A stretch of DNA of 64,000 nt from Candidatus Atribacteria bacterium (GTDB lineage: Bacteria > Atribacterota > Phoenicimicrobiia > Phoenicimicrobiales > Phoenicimicrobiaceae), in the NCBI GenBank assembly GCA_003513845.1, contig DOTB01000015.1, positions 1-64,000 of the forward strand, in the 5' to 3' direction. A program made the position numbers and the translations under genes. How positions within the stretch are numbered: the stretch's first letter is position 1; each line of letters begins with the position of its first letter. A model generated the notes under the pieces. That model made no database searches, had not been told where the DNA came from, and worked only from the letters and a program-made list of their open reading frames with translations. Positions 17,850 through 26,348 of the stretch are shown one piece after another.

Positions 17850-18389
17850 TCATTCTTTTACCAATTCGGCTCCTTTTTTCAATGCTTCTTTATTTATTTT
17901 TATTAAATTTTGATTACGCCCGGCTAAGGCTTTTTCCAAAGCTTTAAATATAGTCTCCAGTCTTACTACTCCTGATTTTTTAACATACGCCCCCAGGATT
18001 ACCATATTGGCTATTCTTAAATTCCCTAACTGATCAGCTATATCATTAGCTGATACCCGAACAACAGCAACATCATCTCTATTTATTTTCTGTTTAATTA
18101 AGGAGTCATTTAAGACAATTAACCCTTCTTTCTTCACTTTTGGTTCAAATTTATCCAGAGAAGGTTTATTCATAATAATAATTGATTTAGGGTATGGTAC
18201 AACTGGAGAGGCAATTTCTTCTGACGAAATTATTACTGTACAATTAGCTGTACCTCCCCTCATTTCTGGCCCATATGATGGCATCCAGGCAACATTTTTT
18301 CCTTCTAACATCCCGGCATAAGCTAATAACCTGCCTATGAGCATTACTCCCTGTCCACCAAATCCGGCAATGATAACTTCTTCTAACAT
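17850..18389 (-). CDS. korC: 2-oxoacid:ferredoxin oxidoreductase, gamma subunit
   Basis: The 179-aa gamma subunit opens with EEVIIAGFGGQGVMLIGRLL and contains the characteristic SYGPEMRGGTANCTVIIS. It helps bind CoA and transfer electrons in the enzyme that converts a 2-oxoacid, CoA and ferredoxin to acyl-CoA, CO2 and reduced ferredoxin. The start codon follows the beta-subunit stop directly (TAAATG), with GGAGGTGG in the end of beta as ribosome binding site, so translation is coupled. The 2-oxoglutarate (Kor) and 2-oxoisovalerate (Vor) enzymes look alike here; neighbours favour Vor. Confidence 0.88.
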   Translation of the reverse strand: MLEEVIIAGFGGQGVMLIGRLLAYAGMLEGKNVAWMPSYGPEMRGGTANCTVIISSEEIASPVVPYPKSIIIMNKPSLDKFEPKVKKEGLIVLNDSLIKQKINRDDVAVVRVSANDIADQLGNLRIANMVILGAYVKKSGVVRLETIFKALEKALAGRNQNLIKINKEALKKGAELVKE

Positions 18390-19136
18390 TTATGCCACCT
18401 CCTCAGGAACTCTAAATTCACCTAAAGGGTAATACGGAATCATATTTTCCTCTACCCATTTAGAAGCTTCAACTGGGCTTAAACCCCAGTTAGTAGGACA
18501 GGATGATAAAATTTCCACCAGAGAAAATCCTTTCCTATCTAATTGTACTTGAAATGCCTTTTTGATTGATTTTTTAGCTTTTATTATATTTGCCGGTTTA
18601 TTTAACGCTACCCGAGAAATATAAGTAGCTCCTTTAAGGGTAGACAACATTTCACTCACTCTAATCGGATAACCCATTGTTTTAGGGTCTCTCCCATAAG
18701 GAGAGGTTTGAGTTATTTGTCCTGCTAAAGTAGTAGGCGCCATTTGTCCACCAGTCATTCCGTAAATGGCATTATTTATAAATATAACGGTTATGTTCTC
18801 ACCTCTATTTGCTGCATGAACTATTTCAGCAGTTCCAATCGAAGCCAAATCCCCATCACCCTGATAAGTAAATACAATTGAATCTGGCCTTGACCTTTTA
18901 ATACCAGTAGCAATTGCCGGAGCTCTCCCGTGAGCGGCACATACCATATCACAATTGAAAAACAGATAAGCGAAGACAGAACAACCTACAGGACAAACTC
19001 CTATAGTATTCTCTCTAACCCCAAATTCATCTAAAACCTCGGCTACCAATCGATGAGCAATTCCGTGATGACAGCCGGGACAATATGTAAAAGGAACATC
19101 AGTTAAGGATACTGGTCGTCCAAACACTTTCTTCAT
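18390..19136 (-). CDS. korB: 2-oxoacid:ferredoxin oxidoreductase, beta (TPP-binding) subunit
   Basis: The 248-aa beta subunit binds thiamine pyrophosphate and an Fe-S cluster. Cysteines CPGCHHG and CPVGCSVF are near the N-terminus; the TPP motif runs from GDGDLASIGTAE to NNAIYGMTGGQ. HGRAPAIATGIK is the usual substrate/TPP contact. The catalytic centre decarboxylates the 2-oxoacid and passes electrons to ferredoxin. It lies 49 bp after alpha and abuts gamma. Confidence 0.92.
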   Translation of the reverse strand: MKKVFGRPVSLTDVPFTYCPGCHHGIAHRLVAEVLDEFGVRENTIGVCPVGCSVFAYLFFNCDMVCAAHGRAPAIATGIKRSRPDSIVFTYQGDGDLASIGTAEIVHAANRGENITVIFINNAIYGMTGGQMAPTTLAGQITQTSPYGRDPKTMGYPIRVSEMLSTLKGATYISRVALNKPANIIKAKKSIKKAFQVQLDRKGFSLVEILSSCPTNWGLSPVEASKWVEENMIPYYPLGEFRVPEEVA

Positions 19137-19185
19137 AATATAAAATCCACCTCCATAATAGTATAAAAATTATTAGTTATATACT

Positions 19186-20241
19186 TTATAAACATTTCTT
19201 TACTTCTTTTAAAATCTCTTCCGGGGAAGGTATTATCCCTCCAGCGCGTCCATAAAAGTTGACTTCTGCTTTTCCGTTTACCGACAATTTAACATCTTCA
19301 ACCATTTGACCTAAACTCATTTCCACTACCAAAAATTTTTTTACATTATCAGCAGTTTTATTAATTACCTTTTCAGGAAACGGAAACAAAGTAATCGGTC
19401 TAATTAACCCAATATTAATCCCTTCTTCTTTAGCATTGCTAATTACTGTTTTTACAATTCGAGCAACTGTTCCATAGGCAACTATTATCAATTCTGCATT
19501 TTCTGTATTTACAGCCTCATATCGAACCTCTTTTTCTTTAATTTTTTTATATTTCTCACCTAAATTATAATTCCACTTTTCTAAAACAGAGGGATCTAAA
19601 TCAAAGGGGACAATATGACGGGGTTCCCTGTCCTTACACCCTGTTATAATCCAGTCACCTTTATCCGGAAGGTCGACTTTGGGGCGTTCTTTAAATTCCA
19701 CTGCCTCCATCATTTGACCTAAAAGTCCGTCACCTAATATCATTACTGGATTACGATATTTATCTGCTAAATCAAAAGCATCCATAGTTAAATCTACTAA
19801 CTCTTGTACTGAGGAAGGAGCAAGGACAATCAAATGGTAATCTCCATGCCCTCCTCCTTTAGTTGCCTGAAAATAATCACCTTGACTAGGTTGAATATCA
19901 CCTAAACCAGGGCCACCTCTCATCATATTAACTACTACACAAGGTAATTCTGCAAGAGCAATATAAGATATTCCCTCTTGTTTTAAACTTATTCCTGGAC
20001 TTGAAGAAGAGGTCATAGCTCGTACTCCAGTGGCAGCAGCTCCATAAACCATATTTATGGCTGCAATTTCGCTCTCGGCTTGTATAAAAGCAGCATTTTT
20101 CATTTTTAGTAATTTCTTAGCCATATAGGCAGTTAGCTCACTCTGAGGGGTTATCGGATAACCAAAATAATATCGACAACCAGCACGTATTGCCGCTTCC
20201 CCAATAGCCTCATTTCCTTTCATCAATATTTTTTCTCCCAT
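19186..20241 (-). CDS. korA: 2-oxoacid:ferredoxin oxidoreductase, alpha subunit
   Basis: The 351-aa alpha subunit contains the pyrimidine-binding domain of TPP (MKGNEAIGEAAIRAGCRYYF, GYPITPQSELTAYM, TSSSSPGISLKQEG) and a C-terminal transketolase-like domain from about residue 240 (ELIIVAYGTVARIVK). Length and motifs fit the Kor/Vor class rather than the fused PorA. It follows the ferredoxin subunit after a 269-bp gap that holds only degenerate repeats. Confidence 0.92.
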   Translation of the reverse strand: MGEKILMKGNEAIGEAAIRAGCRYYFGYPITPQSELTAYMAKKLLKMKNAAFIQAESEIAAINMVYGAAATGVRAMTSSSSPGISLKQEGISYIALAELPCVVVNMMRGGPGLGDIQPSQGDYFQATKGGGHGDYHLIVLAPSSVQELVDLTMDAFDLADKYRNPVMILGDGLLGQMMEAVEFKERPKVDLPDKGDWIITGCKDREPRHIVPFDLDPSVLEKWNYNLGEKYKKIKEKEVRYEAVNTENAELIIVAYGTVARIVKTVISNAKEEGINIGLIRPITLFPFPEKVINKTADNVKKFLVVEMSLGQMVEDVKLSVNGKAEVNFYGRAGGIIPSPEEILKEVKKCL

Positions 20242-20510
20242 TTTTCAGCCTCCTTAATAATAATTTAATAATATAGAAATCCCTTTTTCTGTAGACCTTA
20301 ATCCGTATCTCATATCTCTTTTTTATTAGTTACCCAGTTATCCGGTTAGCCAGTTTGTCGGTTAAGAAGTAATTAACCAGTTATTAGCAAGACAAGTGTA
20401 TATAATTTGTTTCTGTTCACTAATAACCGAAAACTGAAAACTGTCAACTAAAACTTATAATAAAAAGATTTACTAATAGACAGTGAGAAGACTGGCCTGC
20501 TAAAACTAAT

Positions 20511-20714
20511 TTATTTAAATACTTCAATAGCAACATCCGGGCAGGTTATTGCACAAAAAGCACAACCACTACATTCTTCCGGATTAATCTGTTTAGCTGG
20601 ATGATAGCCTTTTTTATTAAAATTGTCAGACATAGTTATAATGTGCTTGGGACATGCCGTAAGACATAATTCGCACCCTTTACATCTTTCTTCATCAATT
20701 ACAATTTTTGCCAT
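20511..20714 (-). CDS. korD: 2x[4Fe-4S] ferredoxin subunit of the 2-oxoacid oxidoreductase
   Basis: A 67-aa delta subunit with two cluster motifs, CKGCELCLTACP and CSGCAFCAITCP. It carries electrons from the TPP/Fe-S centre to soluble ferredoxin. It is the first oxidoreductase gene of the row, 21 bp after the P-loop gene, in the delta-alpha-beta-gamma order common to Kor/Vor operons. Confidence 0.9.
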   Translation of the reverse strand: MAKIVIDEERCKGCELCLTACPKHIITMSDNFNKKGYHPAKQINPEECSGCAFCAITCPDVAIEVFK

Positions 20715-20735
20715 ATTCTTTGTTTTATCCTCCTT

Positions 20736-21422
20736 TTAAAATTTATTCCATGGTAAATGCATAAAACGCTCTATATAAAATATTGGTTCATCAAAATCTT
20801 CCGATTTAATTTTTTGAGAGAATCGTTTATCTACACAGATAAATCTAACGGTTAGGTTTAGTTTTTGTGCTGCCTGTCTTATCAAAGTATGCCCTTGTCT
20901 TATTACCTCTTCATCGGTTTGAGTGCTTAAATTGGGATTACTGACTATTCCAGTAATCTTTAAGCGAGATGAATTTTCGATTTCCTGAGCCATTTGCATA
21001 ATTTGAGATAAATTTTGAGTGAAGGGTCGATAAGAATTCACCACAAGTAGCATTTCATAATCTAACTCTTTAATAAAGTGTTCGAAATTACCTAAAACAA
21101 CACTTCCTATGTCATCTCCGCCTACGTCAAGAATCAGATGATAATTTGAATTCTGGATTAAACCTTTTATTTCTGGGGAAATTAGGGGTAAATCAGCATA
21201 AGCCATCTTTCCTTCAGGAGCAATTATTTTTATGCCTTTAAGATTTAAGGTACCTCTCACTTCTCGAGTTCTAAAATAAGGGTTGACAATATCCAGATCT
21301 ACAATTGCCACCTGGTTATAATCTTTTCGACAATATATCGAATAATTAATAGCAATCTCTGTTTTTCCGCTTCCAAAACTTCCCACAAATATCATTATCC
21401 TTTTATTTAATATTTTATTCAA
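20736..21422 (-). CDS. P-loop ATPase of unknown function in the acyl-kinase operon
   Basis: A 228-aa MinD/ArsA-like P-loop protein. Residues 1-25 hold a Walker A variant, GSFGSGKTE, then [17 protein letters not shown] (Walker A'/switch-like) and [18 protein letters not shown] (Walker B region). The likely start is a TTG that overlaps the butyrate kinase stop (TTGA) with GAGGTGG 10 nt upstream, so it is translationally coupled to that gene. I do not recognise a named family function. Its place between butyrate kinase and the oxidoreductase suggests a maturation, insertion or activation role for that enzyme set, which is speculation. Confidence 0.75.
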   Translation of the reverse strand: MNKILNKRIMIFVGSFGSGKTEIAINYSIYCRKDYNQVAIVDLDIVNPYFRTREVRGTLNLKGIKIIAPEGKMAYADLPLISPEIKGLIQNSNYHLILDVGGDDIGSVVLGNFEHFIKELDYEMLLVVNSYRPFTQNLSQIMQMAQEIENSSRLKITGIVSNPNLSTQTDEEVIRQGHTLIRQAAQKLNLTVRFICVDKRFSQKIKSEDFDEPIFYIERFMHLPWNKF

Positions 21423-22492
21423 TATATTTTTTCCACCTCTTCCTCCCTTAAAACCCTTAAAGTGCCTTCACATAAAGCTAGCATCTCTTCTTCTCCAGGA
21501 TATACCATCACTAAAGATAGAAAGCTTATTCTGTCTCTTACCAAATTTACAAATTCACTGGCATAAGCTATCCCCCCAGTCAGGATAATCGCATCTATTT
21601 GACCTTTTAATACTGTAGCCCCTGCTCCAATCTCTTTAGCTACTTGATAAGCCATTGCTTCTAAGATTAGCTCTGCTTTTTTGTCACCTTGCTCAATCCT
21701 CTTTATCACTTCTCTAACATCATTAGTATTTAAATAAGCCACTAATCCGCCTTTGCCTTTTATTTTCTTCATAATTTCATCCTTAGTAAATTTTCCAGAA
21801 AAACAAAGTTCTACCAGAGCACCAACAGGAACTCCACCACTCCTTTCGGGAGTAAAAGGACCCTCTCCATTAAGCGCATTATTAACATCAATGACTTTTC
21901 CATTGCAATGCACTCCTACTGAAATTCCTCCACCCAGGTGAGCTACAATAAACTTTGCTTGCTCATATTTTTTTCCTAAATCTAATGCAGCTTTTCGGGC
22001 TACTGCTTTCTGGTTTAAAGCATGAAGTATACTGATTCGGGGAATCTCTGGCATTCCAGAAATTCTGGCAACAGGCTTCATCTCGTCAATTACTACTGGA
22101 TCGACTATATAAGCAGGAATAGATAACTTCTCGGCAATTCCATATGCAAGTATCCCTCCTAAATTTGAGGCATGTTCACCACTTACCCCCTTCCGCAGAT
22201 CTTCCAACATCTTTTCATTAACCCGATAAGTACCACTGGGAATAGGTTTTAATAATCCCCCTCTTCCTACTATCGCATCGAGAGTATAAAGATTAATTCC
22301 TTTTTCTTTTAAAAAATCTAAAATAATATCTTTCCGAAACTGATATTGATCGATAATCTTATGAAAAACAGATAATTCTTCACTGCTATGTTCAATTTTC
22401 TTTTCGAAGAATAACTCCTCATTAGAAAATAATGCTACTTTTGTAGAAGTAGAACCTGGATTTATTACTAATATTTTATAATCTTTAGCCAT
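21419..22492 (-). CDS. buk: Butyrate (branched-chain acyl) kinase, copy 1
   Basis: Transfers the phosphoryl group of butyryl or branched acyl phosphate to ADP, yielding acid and ATP. ASKHA-fold motifs are clear: [15 protein letters not shown] (phosphate 1), [16 protein letters not shown] (phosphate 2), [16 protein letters not shown] and [11 protein letters not shown] (adenosine). ATG at 22492 has GAGGTG 8 nt upstream; the TTG directly before it is disregarded. It is 36 bp after phosphotransbutyrylase, its usual partner. Confidence 0.93.
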   Translation of the reverse strand: MAKDYKILVINPGSTSTKVALFSNEELFFEKKIEHSSEELSVFHKIIDQYQFRKDIILDFLKEKGINLYTLDAIVGRGGLLKPIPSGTYRVNEKMLEDLRKGVSGEHASNLGGILAYGIAEKLSIPAYIVDPVVIDEMKPVARISGMPEIPRISILHALNQKAVARKAALDLGKKYEQAKFIVAHLGGGISVGVHCNGKVIDVNNALNGEGPFTPERSGGVPVGALVELCFSGKFTKDEIMKKIKGKGGLVAYLNTNDVREVIKRIEQGDKKAELILEAMAYQVAKEIGAGATVLKGQIDAIILTGGIAYASEFVNLVRDRISFLSLVMVYPGEEEMLALCEGTLRVLREEEVEKIY

Positions 22493-22528
22493 CAAGATGT
22501 CACCTCTCTTAGTTCGACTAATTTTGTT

Positions 22529-23443
22529 TTATCTTATTTTAGCCATCTCGCTCATTAGTACTCCTAAAGCAATAGAATATAATTTTGACTGGGCAGAATC
22601 CGCTCGAGAAGTCAAAACTACTGGAGCTTTTGCGCCTAAAAGTAATCCTGCTGGTATTGCTTTAGCCAGATAAACCAAACCCTTGGCAAATATGTTTCCT
22701 GACTCAATATTTGGTACTAAAACAATATCTACCTCTCCAGAAACTGGGCTTTCAATTCCTTTGTGTAGAGCAGATACTTTAGAAATAGCATTATCAAAAG
22801 CCAATGGTCCGTCTACTATACCACCAACAATTTGACCTCGCTCACTCATTTTAGCCAAACAGGCAGCATCAATGGTAGCTGGCATATCAGGATTCACTAA
22901 TTCTAATGCCCCGAGAACCGCCACCTTAGGTTTCTCAACTCCCAATGATTGAGCAAAATGTATTGCATTTTGAATGATCTGTGCTTTTTGGTTTAAATCT
23001 GGACTAATGTTCATAGCGCCATCAGTCATAGTAAGTAAACGATCATAATTTTTAATTTCCAGGGTATAAACATGACTAAGTAATCTATCAGTTCTTAACC
23101 CAATCTCTTTATCTAAAACAGCTTTTAAAAGTCTTGCCGTGCCCATTATTCCTTTCATTAATATAGAAGCTTTTTTATTTCTAATTAACTCTACAGCATA
23201 TTTAGCAGTTTCCGTTTTATCTGGTTTGTCGATTATCTCATAGTTGGAAGGATCAATTCCTATTTCCTTGGCTATCCGAATAATTTCTTTCTTATCACCG
23301 ACCAAAATTGAATCAGTTAATCCTTCTAATCGAGCAGCTTCAACTGCCCGTAAAACATCTTCTGCTTGAGCAGCAGCTACTGACATTTTTTTTGGACCAT
23401 AATCTTTGGCTTTTTCTAATACTTCCTTAAATGTTTTTAACAT
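22529..23443 (-). CDS. ptb: Phosphate butyryltransferase (phosphotransbutyrylase)
   Basis: Exchanges CoA of butyryl- or isobutyryl-CoA for phosphate, feeding butyrate kinase. The protein has the PTA/PTB fold signature from AAQAEDVLRAVEAARLEGLT through DGAMNISPDLNQKAQIIQNA to the C-terminal LGAKAPVVLTSRADSAQSKL. ATG at 23443 (MLKTFKEV) has GAGGTG 9 nt upstream and gives 304 aa, normal for the family. The earlier in-frame ATGs lie in or before that ribosome binding site. A 198-bp gap with degenerate repeats separates it from the aminotransferase. Confidence 0.92.
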   Translation of the reverse strand: MLKTFKEVLEKAKDYGPKKMSVAAAQAEDVLRAVEAARLEGLTDSILVGDKKEIIRIAKEIGIDPSNYEIIDKPDKTETAKYAVELIRNKKASILMKGIMGTARLLKAVLDKEIGLRTDRLLSHVYTLEIKNYDRLLTMTDGAMNISPDLNQKAQIIQNAIHFAQSLGVEKPKVAVLGALELVNPDMPATIDAACLAKMSERGQIVGGIVDGPLAFDNAISKVSALHKGIESPVSGEVDIVLVPNIESGNIFAKGLVYLAKAIPAGLLLGAKAPVVLTSRADSAQSKLYSIALGVLMSEMAKIR

Positions 23444-23641
23444 TTTTACCATCACCTCATTATTAAAAATTCTCCAATTCTCCAATTGAATTCAATTCTA
23501 TATTAATTATTAACGAGATTGCCACGCTCCCTTCGGTGGCTTGCAGTGACAAAATCGTATGTTAGTAGTAGAAATATAGGAGAATGCGTCCTATGCGATA
23601 CGCAATACTCGATACGAGATACGAATTTGCATTCTGAGCTC

Positions 23642-24853
23642 TTACTTCTTAATTCTCTTTTTGATTACTTTACCTAATCTTTTAATTCCTTCCTCAATAT
23701 CTTTCTCACTGGGATAGCAGAAGGAAAGTCGCATAGTATTTTTCCCTTTATCGTTGGCAAAAAATGGAGCACCACTTACATAAGCGACCTCTTCTTTAAT
23801 TGCCTCCAAAAACATTTCATCAGCATCTATATACTCGGGTAAAGTAGCAAAAACAAAAAAACCTCCCTCAGGTTTTGTCCAGATAACTTCAGCAGGAAAA
23901 TATCTATCTAATGCATTTAACATTACATTTCTCTTTTTTCTATAAATTTCAATATTCGATTCTATATTTTTATCTATATCATAGTTAGTACAATATTCAT
24001 AAGCAATTAACTGATTAAAAATAGTAGTGCACAAATCTGTTGCTTGTTTCATAATTACTATTTTTCCAACAATTTCTTTATTCCCTAAAATCCAGGCTAA
24101 CCTTAAACCTGGACATAATATCTTGGAAAAAGTCCCCAGACTGATTACATAACCCTCTTTATCTAAAGAATAAATAGAAGGAAGTGGTTCTCCTTCAAAT
24201 CTAAGTTTATCATAAGGATTATCTTCTAAAATAAGTACATTAAATTCCCGGGCAATTTCCAGAATTTCTTTTCGTCTTAATATAGACATAGTTACTCCTG
24301 CGGGATTTTGGAAAGTAGAAACAGTATAGATGAATTTAACTCTTTTTCCTTCTTTTTTAAGTTGAGTTAGGGTCTCTCTTAAAGAATCCATTCGCATACC
24401 TTCATCATCCATCGGAATACCTACCATCTCTCCTCCATAACTACGGAAAGCATTTAAGGCTGCTAAATAACTCGGTAATTCAACTATTACTATATCTCCA
24501 GGATCTAATAGGACTTTGCTTACCAGATCTAATCCCTGCTGAGAACCAGAAGTAATCACAATATTATCCAGTCCTGCTTTTTTATTATCTTTATCTATCC
24601 AATTCAATATGAATTCTCTTAATTCCGTTAAACCTTCTGTACTGCTATATTGTAAGGCAAGCGCACTTTTCTTGCTCAATATTTGTTTGGCTACTTCATT
24701 TATTTCTTCAGCGGGAAAAGTAGCGGGATCTGGCATACCACCAGCTAAAGAGATGACATTTGAACTTTGAATTATCTTTAAGATTTCTCTTATAGATGAT
24801 GCTTTCATTCTTGATGCTAAAACAGAATAAAATTCTTCACTAATTAATGACAT
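23642..24853 (-). CDS. PLP-dependent aminotransferase, class I/II (LysN/ARO8-like)
   Basis: A fold-type I aminotransferase of 403 aa. It has VISLAGGMPDPATFP near the N-terminus, NPAGVTMS, ILEDNPYDKLRF, and the Schiff-base lysine in SLGTFSKILCPGLRLAW. This subgroup includes 2-aminoadipate, aromatic and branched-chain aminotransferases. In this operon it can supply 2-oxoacids (from Val, Leu or Ile, by inference) to the ferredoxin oxidoreductase. ATG has AAAGGAG 7 nt upstream. The substrate is not decided by sequence alone. Confidence 0.88.
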   Translation of the reverse strand: MSLISEEFYSVLASRMKASSIREILKIIQSSNVISLAGGMPDPATFPAEEINEVAKQILSKKSALALQYSSTEGLTELREFILNWIDKDNKKAGLDNIVITSGSQQGLDLVSKVLLDPGDIVIVELPSYLAALNAFRSYGGEMVGIPMDDEGMRMDSLRETLTQLKKEGKRVKFIYTVSTFQNPAGVTMSILRRKEILEIAREFNVLILEDNPYDKLRFEGEPLPSIYSLDKEGYVISLGTFSKILCPGLRLAWILGNKEIVGKIVIMKQATDLCTTIFNQLIAYEYCTNYDIDKNIESNIEIYRKKRNVMLNALDRYFPAEVIWTKPEGGFFVFATLPEYIDADEMFLEAIKEEVAYVSGAPFFANDKGKNTMRLSFCYPSEKDIEEGIKRLGKVIKKRIKK

Positions 24854-24892
24854 TTTTCCACTCCTTTATAATTTTTATAATAAATATATTTT

Positions 24893-25981
24893 TTATTTGT
24901 AATCATAGGCCTTTTCTTCTCCTCTTAATACTCTAAGTGCTCCTGAGGCAAGGGCTTTCATTTCATCACTTCCCGGATATACAGTGATAGGGGCAATAAA
25001 ATCAACTCTTTCCTTTATCCAATCTACAAATGTTTTACCCAGTGCTCCTTTATCCCTTGCTCCATTTCCGGTAATAACGATAGCGTCAACTTTCCCCTTT
25101 AACACTGCTGCCATAGCTGCTATCTCTTTTGATATCTGATAGGCCATCGCTTTATATATCAGCTTGGCCTTTTTGTCTCCCTTGCTAATTCTATCTTCAA
25201 CTTCCATGGTATTGTTGGTTCCTAAATAAGCTACCAATCCACCTCGTCCTATAATCTTTTTTAACATTTCTGGCAAGCTGTATTTTCCAGAGTAACATAG
25301 TTTGGTTAATTCTATAATTGGCACACCTCCGCTCCGTTCAGGAGAAAATGGACCTTCTGCACTCGCATTATTAACATCTATCATTCTTCCCTTACGATGA
25401 GCACTTACTGAAATTCCTCCCCCTAAATGAATAATTATTAGATTAAGTTCTTGATAAGGTTTTCCTAAGTCCTGAGCTATTCTTCTGGCAGCTGCCTTCA
25501 TACTTAAAACATGGCATAAACTTTCTCTCTCAATTTCAGGTATCCCAGAAATTCGAGCTATAGGTTCAAGTTCATCAACTGCGACCGGATCGACAATAAA
25601 AGAAGGAACTCTTACTTTTTTAGCCAGATCATAGGCAATAATTGCACCCAGGTTGGAGGCATGTTCTACTCGTGGTCTTTCTTTTAAATCTTTCAGCATC
25701 AATTCATTAATTCTATATACTCCACTTTTAACTGGTTTTAATATTCCCCCTCTGCCTACTATGGCATCTAAAGAACTAATGTGAATATTCTTTTTCTTTA
25801 AAAAATTAATAATTATTTCTTCTCTTAACTTATGCTGGTCTACAATTCTCTTATACTTTGCTAATTCTGCTGAACTATGTCTTATTGTCTCTTTTTCTAA
25901 TAGTTTTTCATCTTCAAAAAGTGCAATGGTAGTAGAAGTAGAACCAGGATTTATAACCAATATTTTTAATTTTTTATTCAT
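24893..25981 (-). CDS. buk: Butyrate (branched-chain acyl) kinase, copy 2
   Basis: A paralogue of the kinase at 21419-22492 with the same motifs ([55 protein letters not shown]). The ATG at 25981 has GGAGG 7 nt upstream; the TTG two codons earlier is not needed. It is the first gene after the sigma-54 promoter. In the adenosine motif the usual TGG is TGN, a small departure from copy 1, so the two kinases may differ in substrate. Confidence 0.92.
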   Translation of the reverse strand: MNKKLKILVINPGSTSTTIALFEDEKLLEKETIRHSSAELAKYKRIVDQHKLREEIIINFLKKKNIHISSLDAIVGRGGILKPVKSGVYRINELMLKDLKERPRVEHASNLGAIIAYDLAKKVRVPSFIVDPVAVDELEPIARISGIPEIERESLCHVLSMKAAARRIAQDLGKPYQELNLIIIHLGGGISVSAHRKGRMIDVNNASAEGPFSPERSGGVPIIELTKLCYSGKYSLPEMLKKIIGRGGLVAYLGTNNTMEVEDRISKGDKKAKLIYKAMAYQISKEIAAMAAVLKGKVDAIVITGNGARDKGALGKTFVDWIKERVDFIAPITVYPGSDEMKALASGALRVLRGEEKAYDYK

Positions 25982-26004
25982 ATACAATCCTCCAATATAT
26001 TTAT

Positions 26005-26022
26005 AAGCAATTTTTATTCCAA
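26005..26022 (-). promoter_or_regulatory. Sigma-54 (-24/-12) promoter of the acyl-kinase/oxidoreductase operon
   Basis: TTGGAATAAAAATTGCTT on the minus strand has the invariant GG (26020-26019) and GC (26008-26007) exactly 10 nt apart. The predicted start, about 12 nt on near 25995, leaves a 14-nt leader that contains the GGAGG of the kinase gene. A sigma-54 activator gene lies just upstream. Confidence 0.7.
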
Positions 26023-26041
26023 TTCTTCAAGCAACCTTAAT

Positions 26042-26084
26042 AAAATAAAAAATAGCTTTTACTAATTGGTAAAAAGCTATTTTT
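26042..26084 (-). terminator. Terminator behind the sigma-54 activator gene
   Basis: Arms at 26072-26084 and 26048-26060 form a perfect 13-bp stem with an 11-nt loop, followed on the minus strand by TTTTTTATTTT. It separates the activator transcript from the sigma-54 promoter. Confidence 0.8.
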
Positions 26085-26117
26085 GAAAAAATTATATGTT
26101 TTTATTCTTATTTTCCT

Positions 26118-26152
26118 TTGCATTTTCTTGCATATTATTGCACTTTTAGCAA
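26118..26152. promoter_or_regulatory. Candidate enhancer (UAS) with 10-bp phased TTGCA boxes
   Basis: TTGCA occurs at 26118, 26128 and 26138, exactly one helical turn apart, and GCAA at 26149-26152 gives an inverted half-site. The block is about 110-145 bp upstream of the -12 element, the usual distance for sigma-54 activator sites. Confidence 0.5.
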
Positions 26153-26164
26153 CATTTTATCAAT

Positions 26165-26183
26165 AATTACTTGGGAAGTAATT
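26165..26183. promoter_or_regulatory. Perfect palindrome upstream of the sigma-54 promoter
   Basis: AATTACTT-GGG-AAGTAATT has 8-bp perfect arms. It lies about 170-190 bp upstream of the predicted start and could be a second activator site; no T-run follows it on the minus strand. Confidence 0.4.
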
Positions 26184-26348
26184 TCAAAGGGTAAAAACTG
26201 TGAATTTGTATTTCACACTTAATGCTAACGACTATTCACCAGCGACTAGTGGCTAATTTAATTTCCTAATCAGCTAATTGTTGAATTAACTAGTCTTAAT
26301 CTTTTTCTTTACCTTAATTGGTCAATTGGTGAATTGGTGAATTATCTT

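Noticed and set aside
23519-23551. Sigma-54 promoter before ptb (TGGCAATC word)
   Set aside because: There is no GC element 10 nt after the GG, and the sequence belongs to the short family F repeat also seen at 47479-47515.
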